The notes: generated by a model from the sequence alone, not told the origin. Positions 15,717 to 24,709 are shown, counted from the stretch's first letter. The stretch: DNA of 64,000 bases from USCg-Taylor sp050740455 (GCA_050740455.1 JBOIDF010000005.1:1-64000), one strand, 5' to 3'. Translations and numbers: made by a program.

Positions 15717-15782
15717 CTGTTCGTTATACTAACTTACCGGAGCGGATGGGAATACCCTCGCTGAGCCCGCGGGTGAAAGCGG

Positions 15783-16271
15783 TTAAACAATGCCGTATTT
15801 GCGGCGCATATCGCGCAACACCAGATAGAGCCATGGCCAGAACACCATGGTCGAGATGACGGGCAACCAGTGGACCGCGTAGTTCGGGGTTAAGCCCATG
15901 ATTCCTTGGACCCAGGACTTCAATAGCGCATTGGTTGCGACTAGGAGACCCACGCATAAGGACTGTTGAAACCACGAAAAGGTACGCAAGCGCCGGTGAT
16001 TCGTCACGGTGAGATAGGCGATGATCGCGAACCCGGCGGCGTGTTGCCCGAGCAGACTCCCCTCCAAGGCGTCGAGGACCAGCCCGATAACCCAAGCGGT
16101 GCCGATACCGACCCGATCCGGTACGGCCATGCACCAGTAGATCAACACCATGACCGTCCACGCGGGCCGCCACGCCGCCGCCCAGTCAGGCAGGGGCATG
16201 AGCGTGAGTACGATCGCCGCCAGCAGGGTCACCGGAATAGCCCAAGCCGCGCTACCTTGTTCCGCCATCAT
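15783..16271 (-). CDS. mreD: Rod shape-determining protein MreD
   Basis: Small integral membrane protein of the elongasome, 162 residues with about five predicted helices (for example VTLLAAIVLTLMPL, TVMVLIYWCMAV, PVISTMVFWPWLYLVL). Identity rests on length, hydrophobicity, the DALEGSLLGQHA segment and the position after mreC with a 4-bp overlap. It scaffolds MreC and PBP2. The start at 16271 has no competitor. Confidence 0.9.
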   Translation of the reverse strand: MMAEQGSAAWAIPVTLLAAIVLTLMPLPDWAAAWRPAWTVMVLIYWCMAVPDRVGIGTAWVIGLVLDALEGSLLGQHAAGFAIIAYLTVTNHRRLRTFSWFQQSLCVGLLVATNALLKSWVQGIMGLTPNYAVHWLPVISTMVFWPWLYLVLRDMRRKYGIV

Positions 16272-17143
16272 TGAAAAGCGATACTCTCTCTGGACGATGG
16301 ATAATCCGGGCTCTGCCGCCTGTCAGGCCAAAGCAATAGGACCTCCCGCGCTTGTTCGACCTTCGCGCTTGCGACCGCCATGACCTTCGCGAACGGTTCA
16401 CCCGGATCGACGCTGATTTCGGTCACCACGCCCACCGGGTAGCCGGCCGGGAAACGCCCATCAAGGCCCGAAGAGACGATTAAATCCCCCCGCTTCACAT
16501 CGGCATTCAAGGCTACGTGCGCGAGCTCCAGGCCATCGGCCGAACCGCTACCGCTGGCGATGGCGCGTACGCCGCTGCGATTGATTTGCACCGGTAAGGC
16601 ATGACTGATATCGGTGATCAGCAAGGCCGTGGATGAAATTGGATTCACATGGATGATCTGCCCCATAATACCGTCGCCATCGATGATCGGTTGACCTTGA
16701 TAGACACCCTGCTGGCTGCCCTTGTCGAGCACGACGGTTCGGCTGGGCGGGACCAGCTCCAAGGCGATCACATCGGCTACCAACACCCGCTCGCTCACCT
16801 CCAGCGACGATTCCAGCAGCTCCCGCAAGCGCATGTTTTCCGCTTCCAACGCCGCAAACCGCTGGGAACGTGTCTTCAGTAGCAAGTTTTGCCTGCGCAG
16901 AAGCCGATTCTCGGCGATTAAGCTGGTTTGGGTTACGAGTCTCTTACGCACCCCGCGAACGATTTCCTGCGGAAGGTTTACAACGTACTGAAGCGGATAC
17001 ACCACGAGCGAGAGGGCCCCGCGTACGTCCTCCAGCTGCTCGCGCTTATGATCGACGATCATCAAGCCGAGCGATGTCAGCAACAGCAGGCCGAGACGCA
17101 ACCGGAGCAGCGGCCCGCGCCGAAATAGGGTCTTTTCCGCCAC
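16268..17143 (-). CDS. mreC: Rod shape-determining protein MreC
   Basis: Bitopic inner-membrane protein of 291 residues that activates PBP2. An N-terminal helix (LLRLRLGLLLLTSLGLMIVD) is followed by a coiled coil (about residues 65-110) and the periplasmic beta domain with VLDKGSQQGVYQGQPII, GIMGQI and HALPVQINRSGVRAI. The gene lies 25 bp downstream of mreB and overlaps mreD, so the three act as one operon. Confidence 0.95.
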   Translation of the reverse strand: MAEKTLFRRGPLLRLRLGLLLLTSLGLMIVDHKREQLEDVRGALSLVVYPLQYVVNLPQEIVRGVRKRLVTQTSLIAENRLLRRQNLLLKTRSQRFAALEAENMRLRELLESSLEVSERVLVADVIALELVPPSRTVVLDKGSQQGVYQGQPIIDGDGIMGQIIHVNPISSTALLITDISHALPVQINRSGVRAIASGSGSADGLELAHVALNADVKRGDLIVSSGLDGRFPAGYPVGVVTEISVDPGEPFAKVMAVASAKVEQAREVLLLWPDRRQSPDYPSSRESIAFQ

Positions 17144-17168
17144 AATCCCCTCCGTGCCGTGTTGACGC

Positions 17169-18215
17169 TTACTCTAACGATAAAACCTCGGGACCGAGCT
17201 CATCGATCAGTTCCAGTACGCGCCCACCACCGCGCGCGACGCAGGTGAGCGGGTCCTCGGCAATCACCACCGGGATCCCGGTTTCCTCTTTCAGCAATCG
17301 ATCGAAGTCCTGGAGCAAGGCGCCTCCACCGGTTAACACCATGCCGCGCTCCGAGACGTCCGAGGCGAGCTCCGGCGGTGTCTTTTCCAGGGATGTCTTC
17401 ACGGCGCTCACGATTCCCGACAAGGGCTCCTGCAAGGCCTCCAAGATCTCGTTGCTGTTCAGGGTGAAGCTGCGGGGCAGCCCTTCGGCAAGATTCCTAC
17501 CCCGTACCTCGATTTCCCTCACTTCATCGCCCGGATAGGCGCAGCCTACCGTGTGCTTGATGCGCTCGGCGGTCGCATCCCCGATCAGGGTTCCGTAGTT
17601 ACGGCGCACATAATTGATGATCGCGTCGTCCAATCGATCGCCGCCGATACGCACGGAATCTGCAAATACAATGCCGTTAAGCGATATAATCGCGACCTCG
17701 GAGGTGCCCCCGCCGATATCCAAGACCATCGAGCCGCTGGCATCGCTGACCGGCAACCCGGCGCCGATGGCCGCCGCCAAAGGCTCTTCCAGCAGGTAGA
17801 CATCGCGCGCGCCCGCCCCGGCGGCTGATTCGCGGATGGCCCGCCGCTCCACCTGTGTCGAACCGCAGGGTACGCATATCACGACCCGCGGGCTCGGCTT
17901 CAAGAAGCGATTTCCATGGACCTTATGCATAAAGTGCTGCAGCATTTTTTCGGTGACGGTAAAATCCGCGATGACCCCATCCTTGAGCGGACGCGTCGCC
18001 GTGATGTTGCCCGGCGTGCGTCCCAACATGCGCTTGGCCTCGGTGCCGACGGCTGCGATACTCTTGTGGTTGGAATGATTCGGACTCTGGCGAATGGCCA
18101 CGACCGAGGGCTCGTTCAGAACGACGCCCTTTCCGCGCATGTAGATGAGCGTATTCGCCGTCCCCAGATCGATGGATAGGTCGTTCGAAAAAAATCCGCG
18201 CAATCGGCTAAACAT
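17169..18215 (-). CDS. mreB: MreB actin-like cell-shape protein
   Basis: Cytoplasmic actin homologue of 348 residues that forms membrane-bound filaments directing lateral wall synthesis. Nucleotide-binding signatures: SIDLGTANTLIYMRGKG (phosphate 1), DIGGGTSEVA (phosphate 2) and MVLTGGGALLQDFD (adenosine). The amphipathic start MFSRLRGFF binds membrane. It is the first gene of the mre-mrd cluster and is transcribed away from gatCAB. No clear ribosome-binding site is visible; a GC-rich hairpin lies 21 bp upstream. Confidence 0.97.
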   Translation of the reverse strand: MFSRLRGFFSNDLSIDLGTANTLIYMRGKGVVLNEPSVVAIRQSPNHSNHKSIAAVGTEAKRMLGRTPGNITATRPLKDGVIADFTVTEKMLQHFMHKVHGNRFLKPSPRVVICVPCGSTQVERRAIRESAAGAGARDVYLLEEPLAAAIGAGLPVSDASGSMVLDIGGGTSEVAIISLNGIVFADSVRIGGDRLDDAIINYVRRNYGTLIGDATAERIKHTVGCAYPGDEVREIEVRGRNLAEGLPRSFTLNSNEILEALQEPLSGIVSAVKTSLEKTPPELASDVSERGMVLTGGGALLQDFDRLLKEETGIPVVIAEDPLTCVARGGGRVLELIDELGPEVLSLE

Positions 18216-18235
18216 ACCAGACGCAACTCGCGAAT

Positions 18236-18254
18236 GCGGGCGGCGAAAGCCCGC
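18236..18254 (-). promoter_or_regulatory. Hairpin in the mreB leader
   Basis: GCGGGC (18236-18241) and GCCCGC (18249-18254) make a 6-bp stem with a 7-nt loop, starting 21 bp upstream of the mreB ATG in the divergent mreB-gatC interval (18216-18387). No T-tract follows in either direction, so a leader structure is more likely than a terminator. I could not identify convincing promoters for either gene. Confidence 0.35.
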
Positions 18255-18387
18255 CCGGTGCGATTAAGAACAACGAACTAAACGTTTTCCCAGGTCAACG
18301 TAGGTGCCACTGTAACAGTCGCCAAGGCTTCGAGCAAGCTTGTGGCTGTGGTAAATTTGGGATCCCGGACCCGCATGGCGAGCTGAA

Positions 18388-18678
18388 ATGACCCTAGAGA
18401 AAACAGACGTGGAGAGAATCGCATGGTTGGCGCAGCTAAAGTTGAGTGACAACGACATTCCCGAGTATGCGCGGCAGCTTTCCAGTATCCTGGCCTTGGT
18501 CGAACAGATGAACACCGTGGATACAGTCAGCGTCGCACCGCTCGCCCATCCTCTGGAGCTGAGCCTGAGACTCCGCGACGACGTGGTCACGGAAGGGGCT
18601 CAGAGAGAGACGTTTCAAGCGCTTGCCGCACACGTGGAGTCGGGACTTTATTGTGTCCCGAAGGTGATGGATACCTAG
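18388..18678 (+). CDS. gatC: Asp/Glu-tRNA amidotransferase subunit C
   Basis: Small stabilising subunit (96 residues) of the GatCAB complex that converts misacylated Asp-tRNA-Asn and Glu-tRNA-Gln to the amidated forms. VERIAWLAQLKLSDNDIPEYARQLSSIL is typed by family pattern, and the ending (SGLYCVPKVMDT) matches GatC tails. It starts the gatCAB operon; gatA follows 7 bp later. Presence of the complex implies that asparaginyl- or glutaminyl-tRNA is made by the indirect route. Confidence 0.95.
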   Translation: MTLEKTDVERIAWLAQLKLSDNDIPEYARQLSSILALVEQMNTVDTVSVAPLAHPLELSLRLRDDVVTEGAQRETFQALAAHVESGLYCVPKVMDT

Positions 18679-18685
18679 CCGCCGG

Positions 18686-20140
18686 ATGTATAAAACTTCC
18701 CTAACACAAATGTCGCGGGCGCTCGATCGGCGCGAGGTCTCGAGTGTTGAGCTGACCGAGATCTACCTCGATCGCATCGCCCGCATGGACGGGAAATACA
18801 ATAGCTTCATCACGGTCACCGCGGATCTCGCGCGCACGCAAGCCAGGGAGGCCGATCAACGGCGACAGGCGAGTAACCATGGACCGCTCACGGGCATCCC
18901 GATCGCGCACAAAGACATTTTTTGTACCCGCGGGGTCAAGACGTCCTGCGGCTCGCGAATGCTGGACAACTTTATCGCTCCCTACGATGCGACAGTGGTC
19001 GAAAAGCTCCGGCGGGCCGGTATGGTGATGCTCGGCAAGACCAATATGGATGAATTCGCCATGGGATCGTCCAACGAGACCAGCTTTTACGGACCCGTGC
19101 GCAACCCTTGGGATCTCGAGCGCGTGCCGGGGGGCTCGTCCGGCGGCTCCGCCTGCACTGTCGCGGCCCGGTTGGCGCCCGCCGCCACCGGCACCGACAC
19201 CGGCGGGTCTATACGCCAACCCGCGGCGCTCTGCGGTCTTACTGGCATTAAGCCCACCTATGGGACCGTGTCCCGCTATGGGATGATCGCCTATGCATCG
19301 AGCCTCGATCAAGGCGGACCGATCGCCCGTTCCGCCGAGGATGCGGCGCTATTGCTCACCGCCATGGCGGGCTTCGATGCGCGGGATTCGACCTCCGCCG
19401 AGCGCCCGGCCGAAGACTACTCGGCACACCTCGACGACTCGATCGATGGACTCCGGATCGGGCTCCCGCGCGAATTCTTCGGCGAAGGCTTAGACTCCCG
19501 GATAGGCGCTGTGATCGAATCCGCGGTGAAACAATTTGAACGCCTGGGGGCGGTCGTTTCCGAGATTTCACTGCCCAATACCCGCCTGTCCATCCCGGCG
19601 TACTATGTGGTTGCGCCGGCCGAGTGCTCTTCCAACCTCGCCCGTTTCGATGGCGTACGTTACGGCTACCGTTGCGATGATGCGCTAGATATCAACGATC
19701 TCTTTTCCCGCTCCCGCGGGGAGGGGTTCGGCCCCGAGGTCAAGCGGCGCATCATGATCGGAACCTATGCTCTCTCGGCCGGTTACTACGATGCTTACTA
19801 CCTCAAGGCGCAGCGGATCCGGCGACTCATTCGGGATGACTTTCACCGGGCCTTCGAGCAGGCCGATGTGATCCTCGGCCCGACCTCGCCGACCGTCGCC
19901 TTCAAGCTCGGCGAGAAGACCGGCGATCCGGTCACGATGTATCTCTCCGACATCTATACGATTTCGAGCAATCTGGCGGGATTACCGGCCCTGTCCATGC
20001 CGGCGGGCTTTGTCGGGCGTCTTCCCGTCGGTTTACAGCTCATCGGCGATCACTTCGGCGAAGCGCGGTTATTGAACGCGGCCCACCGCTACCAGCAAGC
20101 GACGGACTGGCACGCGCGCGCCCCCCAGGGATGCGATTAG
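18686..20140 (+). CDS. gatA: Asp/Glu-tRNA amidotransferase subunit A
   Basis: Amidase subunit, 484 residues, that releases ammonia from glutamine or asparagine for transfer to the misacylated tRNA. The amidase-signature triad is intact: Lys76 (HKDIF), cis-Ser151 in GGSSGGSA and nucleophile Ser175 in DTGGSIRQPA. The ending is normal. The ATG at 18686 follows gatC by 7 bp, and gatB begins 9 bp after the stop. Confidence 0.97.
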   Translation: MYKTSLTQMSRALDRREVSSVELTEIYLDRIARMDGKYNSFITVTADLARTQAREADQRRQASNHGPLTGIPIAHKDIFCTRGVKTSCGSRMLDNFIAPYDATVVEKLRRAGMVMLGKTNMDEFAMGSSNETSFYGPVRNPWDLERVPGGSSGGSACTVAARLAPAATGTDTGGSIRQPAALCGLTGIKPTYGTVSRYGMIAYASSLDQGGPIARSAEDAALLLTAMAGFDARDSTSAERPAEDYSAHLDDSIDGLRIGLPREFFGEGLDSRIGAVIESAVKQFERLGAVVSEISLPNTRLSIPAYYVVAPAECSSNLARFDGVRYGYRCDDALDINDLFSRSRGEGFGPEVKRRIMIGTYALSAGYYDAYYLKAQRIRRLIRDDFHRAFEQADVILGPTSPTVAFKLGEKTGDPVTMYLSDIYTISSNLAGLPALSMPAGFVGRLPVGLQLIGDHFGEARLLNAAHRYQQATDWHARAPQGCD

Positions 20141-20149
20141 GCTAGCGGT

Positions 20150-21589
20150 ATGGATTGGGAACCCGTTATCGGACTCGAAATTCACGCGCAGCTCGCGACA
20201 AGAAGCAAGATCTTTTCCGGGGCCGCCACCGCGTACGGCGCCCTTCCGAATACGCAGGCCTGCGGCGTCGATCTGGGGCTGCCCGGGGTGCTGCCGGTGC
20301 TCAATAAAGAAGCCGTGAGGATGGCGGTGAAGTTCGGCCTCGCGATCCATGCGGACATCAGCCGGCGATCGGTATTCGCGCGCAAGAACTATTTCTACCC
20401 CGATCTCCCCAAAGGCTATCAGATCAGCCAGTATGAGATCCCCATCGTTAGACAGGGATCGATCGAGATCGAGGGCGAAAACGGCGCGGTTTTGCGCATT
20501 GGCATCACCCGCGCCCACCTCGAAGAGGATGCCGGGAAATCGCTCCATGAAGCCGTTCACGGAATGTCAGGCATCGACTTGAACCGAGCGGGAACGCCGC
20601 TGCTTGAAATCGTCTCGGAGCCGGAGCTGCGTTCGGCCAAGCAAGCCGTCGCTTACATGAAAAAGATCCATAGCTTAGTCCGGTACCTCGAAATCTGCGA
20701 TGGAAACATGCAGGAAGGCTCGTTCCGCTGTGACGCCAACGTCTCGGTCCGCCCGCAAGGACAAACCACGTTCGGGACTCGGGCCGAAATTAAAAACCTG
20801 AACTCGTTTCGCTTCGTCGAGCGAGCCATCAATTACGAGATTGAACGGCAGATCGACTTGCTTGGATCCGGCGGGCGGGTCATCCAGGAGACCAGGCTCT
20901 ACGATGCCGAACGCGGCGAGACCCGCTCGATGCGCTTAAAAGAAGAGGCCAACGATTACCGGTATTTTCCCGATCCCGATCTCTTACCCTTGGATCTCAG
21001 CGAAGAATTCATTGCCGGGGTCGAGGCTACGCTACCCGAGCTCCCCGATGCCAAGAAACACCGGTTCATGGCGGAGTTCGGGTTGTCGCCTTATGGCGCG
21101 GCGCTGCTGACGGCGAACCGGGAGACCGCGGATTATTTCGAGGCCACCGTTGCGGCCTCTGGAGGTCAGGCCAAGCTCTGCGCCAACTGGGTGATGGTCG
21201 AATTGATGGCCGCGCTGAACCGTGAGGGCAAAGACATCACCCAAAGCCCCATCAGCCCGGCGCTGCTCGGGGGAATGCTAGTTCGGATCGCCGACGGCAC
21301 GATCTCCGGGAAGATCGCCAAAGAGGTGTTCGAGGCCCTATGGAACGGCGAGGGGGAGGCCGACGAAATCATTCGCGACCGGGGGTTAAAGCAGGTCACC
21401 GATACGGCCGCGATTGCGGCGATGATCGAGGAGGTGCTACAGGAAGGCCCCTCGCAAGTCGCTCAATACCGCTCCGGTAAGGAACAATTGCTTGCTTACT
21501 TCGTGGGGAAAGTCATGAAAAAATCCAAGGGCAAAGCCAACCCACAGCAGATCAATACGATCCTCAAAAAGAAGCTAGAAAGTCCCTGA
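20150..21589 (+). CDS. gatB: Asp/Glu-tRNA amidotransferase subunit B
   Basis: Kinase/transamidase subunit of GatCAB, 479 residues, that activates the tRNA-bound carboxylate with ATP and receives ammonia from GatA. Landmarks: VIGLEIHAQLATRSKIF at the start, FYPDLPKGYQISQ near residue 83, GSFRCDANVSVR near 190 and the C-terminal YqeY-like tRNA-binding tail (AQYRSGKEQLLAYFVGKVMK). Last gene of the operon; no clear terminator follows before 21655. Confidence 0.97.
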   Translation: MDWEPVIGLEIHAQLATRSKIFSGAATAYGALPNTQACGVDLGLPGVLPVLNKEAVRMAVKFGLAIHADISRRSVFARKNYFYPDLPKGYQISQYEIPIVRQGSIEIEGENGAVLRIGITRAHLEEDAGKSLHEAVHGMSGIDLNRAGTPLLEIVSEPELRSAKQAVAYMKKIHSLVRYLEICDGNMQEGSFRCDANVSVRPQGQTTFGTRAEIKNLNSFRFVERAINYEIERQIDLLGSGGRVIQETRLYDAERGETRSMRLKEEANDYRYFPDPDLLPLDLSEEFIAGVEATLPELPDAKKHRFMAEFGLSPYGAALLTANRETADYFEATVAASGGQAKLCANWVMVELMAALNREGKDITQSPISPALLGGMLVRIADGTISGKIAKEVFEALWNGEGEADEIIRDRGLKQVTDTAAIAAMIEEVLQEGPSQVAQYRSGKEQLLAYFVGKVMKKSKGKANPQQINTILKKKLESP

Positions 21590-21654
21590 ACCGCCGGTGG
21601 TTCCTACGTTGGTTCCTCGATATGTACTGAGAGATCCAGAAAGTAGGGCGGCGC

Positions 21655-22266
21655 CTACCCTCGTCCCGGACTCCGCGTAAGCTCCTGCAACGTTGCTAGC
21701 CACCTCGCCCAATCCGTCACAAGCCGCGATACCGATCGGGAAGCCTCGGCTCCGAAGACGTCCGCCTGTCCGGAAGAGTGCACGATCCATGCTTCTTTCG
21801 CACCTGCATCGAGATACAGTTGCACACGCTCTTGAAGCTCGCCATAGGTGTTCGAGGGCGACATCACTTCGATACAGAGCTCAGGCGCTTCTTCGAACGC
21901 AGCCGCCCAGTCCTCCCATATGCGAACGTGGCGAGTGAGGAACGCCGTCGAGCACCACACCACATCTGCGACCCGTAGACCCCCCGAGGTTACGATTGCA
22001 CATTCGGTGAACGCCTTACTGCCAAGCCGGTCCTCAAGCAACCTCACCAAGCTCGAGGCGATACTCATATGACGGGGACTTGCGGGCGGTGTCATTTCGA
22101 TATGCCCCCATTTGTTGAGCTCAATCCGATACGGCAGATTGCGGAGTGTGGGATCTTCCAATACCCCCGCCCACCGTAGTACGAGCTCGGCGGGAGCAAA
22201 GGCTTTGCGTGTAGCGGGTGAGACAACGGACATTAGGCCAATCTCTCGAGGTGTAAGGCTCTTCAT
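21655..22266 (-). CDS. Uma2-family (DUF820) putative nuclease
   Basis: A 203-residue protein of the Uma2/DUF820 family, which adopts a PD-(D/E)XK nuclease-like fold and has no settled cellular role. Recognisable blocks: ELNKWGHIEMTPPASPRHMSI near residue 50, then VADVVW (Asp of the nuclease core), then APELCIEVMSPSNTYGELQERV (Glu of the core) and YLDAGAKEAWIV. The ATG at 22266 is chosen because GGAG lies 7 bp upstream. Part of the gene (21778-21895) is duplicated at 23037-23154. Uma2 genes are often mobile and multicopy. Confidence 0.85.
   Translation of the reverse strand: MKSLTPREIGLMSVVSPATRKAFAPAELVLRWAGVLEDPTLRNLPYRIELNKWGHIEMTPPASPRHMSIASSLVRLLEDRLGSKAFTECAIVTSGGLRVADVVWCSTAFLTRHVRIWEDWAAAFEEAPELCIEVMSPSNTYGELQERVQLYLDAGAKEAWIVHSSGQADVFGAEASRSVSRLVTDWARWLATLQELTRSPGRG
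21778..21895. repeat. 118-bp direct repeat, copy 1 (inside the Uma2 gene)
   Basis: Matches 23037-23154 at 115 of 118 positions, same orientation. This copy lies inside the intact Uma2-family gene and encodes the nuclease-core segment. Confidence 0.85.
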
Positions 22267-22384
22267 ATTAGCACTCCGCCTCGCTCCGTGCATGCCTCCC
22301 CGTTTTGGTCTATGTCGTAGAAAAGGGGTGAGTTAGCAGTTTTTTTGCGCGTTACCCCGCTACGCGGGTTTCTTTCGTTGACCG

Positions 22385-22463
22385 GCCCAACGTTCACGTT
22401 AACCCGCGAGCAGAAGCGGTGCGAACCGCCGCTTCCGCGTCCCTCTCAAGGCGGCTGTTAGGC
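22385..22463 (-). other. attC-like integron recombination site (orphan)
   Basis: Read on the minus strand, a 79-bp site opens with GCCTAAC (R'' core, containing the stop codon TAA of the preceding gene) and closes with GTTGGGC (R' core, GTTRRRY). Next to R' is GGGTTAACGTGAACGTTGGGC-like sequence that parallels the L' box of classical sites, and TTGAGAGG on the other arm can pair with it. The centre has a GAAGCGG/CCGCTTC stem. The whole is a palindrome with unequal arms, as in cassette attC sites. No integrase and no second site are visible. Confidence 0.6.
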
Positions 22464-23008
22464 CAACCCCAAAGCTTGTTGAGACGCAGCGATGCGACGA
22501 CGTAGCCCGACCTTTTTATCCAGAACGTCGGCTAATCCTCGATCAATGCGCTTGAGCAACTCAGTCGCATCAGCTGGACACGTAAGCGTAATGAATTCTC
22601 TGTTCGGAGAGAGGTACACGACTACTTTCTTGCCTCGTTCAAGGAGATTCAAAACATTGTTGACTGTTCCTTGGCTTTCACCGTCCCAAATCATAAGACC
22701 GTAGTCTGCTTCGTCACTCATGGCGATATCCTTCGCTGTAAAAAACTTGAAGTCCCGACGAACGCGATCTACCTTTATTTTTCGCGTACTCCAATGACCC
22801 AGGTTGTTTCGGCATAAATCACCAGCATAAAACACGACGACGTTGTCATATCCACGCTCTAAAAGAACCCTTGAATCGCTTTATCAACCCCGTTGGCATC
22901 GCCAACGAGAATCTGAAGACCTTCGGCGATCATGTTCTCCGCCCGAGATTTCACTTGCGGGTTCAATCGTCCAAGCCGCCGAGATCCACCAAAAAACACT
23001 TTTTTCAT
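22458..23008 (-). pseudogene. Conserved hypothetical (Rossmann/SLOG-like), frameshifted, cassette-like
   Basis: Two adjacent frames make one protein of about 183 residues. The first (from ATG 23008) starts MKKVFFGGSRRLGRLNPQVK and reaches ILVGDANGVDKAIQ. After a one-base loss near 22860 the second continues LLERGYDNVVVFYAGDLCRNN, then MSDEADYGLMIWDGESQGT and VVVYLS. This pattern of a glycine-rich start, VGDANGVD and a late MIWDG is a conserved hypothetical family that looks like a nucleotide-binding SLOG/Rossmann fold; function unknown. The break falls in a T-rich run and could be a sequencing error. Its stop codon lies within the attC-like site, as in integron cassettes. Confidence 0.65.
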
Positions 23009-23036
23009 CGCTTGCTCCGAGTTCGGGTGAAAGTAA

Positions 23037-23154
23037 GTGCACGATCCATGCTTCTTGCGCACCTGCATCGAGATACAGTTGCACGCGCTTTTGAAGCTCG
23101 CCATAGGTGTTCGAGGGCGACATCACTTCGATACAGAGCTCAGGCGCTTCTTCG
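23037..23154. repeat. 118-bp direct repeat, copy 2 (Uma2 scrap)
   Basis: Copy of 21778-21895 with three mismatches. It encodes, on the minus strand, only the middle of a Uma2-family protein (APELCIEVMSPSNTYGELQK through AWIVH) with no start or end, so it is a gene fragment. It lies between the frameshifted cassette gene and opgG. Confidence 0.85.
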
Positions 23155-23170
23155 TGCAGCCCCCCAGCCG

Positions 23171-24709
23171 TTACGGCGGGAGCAGCAGATAACTCCAGGT
23201 TTCAGAGATATCTTTGCCGTCGCTACGCAGCCCAACGCGAATCTCGACCGGCTGGTCGCTCTGTTTGCGGCGCATGCGCAGCGACACCCGCCAGCCTCCG
23301 GTCGCATCGTTGCGAAACACCTGGTGCTCGAGAAGCTCACCCGTATCACCTAACCATACCTGGCCCTTGACTTCGGCGTCCGGTTTGAGTTTTTTCAGCG
23401 CAGCCCCTTCGAAGTCGATCATAAACAATAGCGAGTCGTCGGCGTGTGTCCGGAAGCCGTGTCCGCTGCGCGATTGCACGACCGCGGAATGCGGAGGCTC
23501 GGCGATCTTATCGTGCTGCCAAGACAGACGGTACTCAAAGCTCGTCGCCTGGCGCGGCTCCGCGACGTGCTTTGGAACCCAGTAGGCGACGATGTTGTCG
23601 TTGGTCTCACCCGGGGTCGGGAGAAGCACCAGCTCCACGCGCCCCGGTCCCCAGTCGCCTTTGGGCGTGATCCAGGCGGTAGGGCGCAGCTCGTAGCGCG
23701 CCTCCAGATCCTGGTAATTCCGGAAATCGCGGTCGCGCTGCATCAACCCGAAGCCGCGCGGATTGTGCGCGCCGAAGCTGCTCACCCACAGCCTTTTCGG
23801 ATTGACCAGCGGACGCCAGATCCACTCGCCGTGAGCAGTCTGGACGAGCAACCCGTCGGAATCATGCACTTCGGGGCGGTATTCGTGGGAAGGGGCGGGC
23901 TGGTTCTCCGCGAAATAGAACATCGTGGTCAGCGGAGCGATTCCCAGCTTGGCGCCCTTTTCGCGCTGGAAAATATTCGCGTTCACGTCCATGTATGTTT
24001 CTTCGCCGGGGTGGATGATGAAACGATAGGCGCCGGTTACTCGTCTGGAGTCGAGCAGCGCATACACGACCAGATGTTTGGCGTTCGCCGCGGGACGCTC
24101 GAGCCAGAATTCTCTGAAGGCCGGGATTTCCTCGCCCGTGTCTTCCCCTGTGTCCACCGCGAGCCCGCGCGCCGAGAGTCCGTAGCGCTGCCCCTTACCC
24201 ACGGCGCGGAAATAGCTCGCGCCTAGAAACACCGCAACCTCGTCCTTGTACTCCTGATTGTTGATCGGGTAGTGCACGCGGAAACCCGCGAAACCTGCAT
24301 CCGCGAACTTGCTGATGTCAAAGGTGTTCTTGCCATAATGGAAGTCACTGGAATCGAAGCGAAACGGCTTCACGCCTCCCGCTTCAACCACGTTGACCCT
24401 GATCGGATGACGGAAGTTGAGTCCCGCGTGGAAGAACCGAATCTCGAACGGTAGACTGGCGGACTGCCACAGCGATTTTTCGTCCCGAAAGCGGATGTCT
24501 CGATACTGGTCGTAGGTGATGTCCCTGAGCTCGCGAGGCAGATTCTCGCGTGGCGCTTCAAAACGCTTTTCCGCGAGGGCGCGAGCCAGGGCGGTGACGT
24601 CTTCGAGTCCTAAAGCGAAAGCCGGCGCCGAAATCATGCACCCGGCAACGAGGCTCATCCAGTAAATTGCAACCGGCCGCATTTCGAGCGTAATAAGTTC
24701 AGACCACAT
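23171..24709 (-). CDS. opgG: Periplasmic glucan biosynthesis protein OpgG/MdoG
   Basis: Periplasmic protein of 512 residues needed to make osmoregulated periplasmic glucans; the family was recently assigned to glycoside hydrolase family GH186 with endo-beta-1,2-glucanase activity. A Sec signal peptide (MRPVAIYWMSLVAGCMISAP, ending AFA) starts nine codons after the first ATG; the ATG at 24682 is an alternative start, though GGAAAAAA precedes the first. Family blocks include YDQYRDIRFR, SFGAHNPRGFGLMQRDRDF, ARYELRPTAWI and GPGRVELVLLPTPGETNDNIV. The gene lies 28 bp downstream of the GH94 membrane protein gene in one operon. Its usual partner OpgH is absent from the window. Confidence 0.92.
   Translation of the reverse strand: MWSELITLEMRPVAIYWMSLVAGCMISAPAFALGLEDVTALARALAEKRFEAPRENLPRELRDITYDQYRDIRFRDEKSLWQSASLPFEIRFFHAGLNFRHPIRVNVVEAGGVKPFRFDSSDFHYGKNTFDISKFADAGFAGFRVHYPINNQEYKDEVAVFLGASYFRAVGKGQRYGLSARGLAVDTGEDTGEEIPAFREFWLERPAANAKHLVVYALLDSRRVTGAYRFIIHPGEETYMDVNANIFQREKGAKLGIAPLTTMFYFAENQPAPSHEYRPEVHDSDGLLVQTAHGEWIWRPLVNPKRLWVSSFGAHNPRGFGLMQRDRDFRNYQDLEARYELRPTAWITPKGDWGPGRVELVLLPTPGETNDNIVAYWVPKHVAEPRQATSFEYRLSWQHDKIAEPPHSAVVQSRSGHGFRTHADDSLLFMIDFEGAALKKLKPDAEVKGQVWLGDTGELLEHQVFRNDATGGWRVSLRMRRKQSDQPVEIRVGLRSDGKDISETWSYLLLPP

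Noticed and set aside
22351..22372. Short CCCGC-TAC-GCGGG hairpin followed by TTTCTTT as a terminator
   Set aside because: Weak stem and interrupted T-run, with no gene ending on + just upstream.
23444..24226. Open frame of 260 residues antisense to opgG
   Set aside because: OpgG on the other strand explains the coding signal fully.
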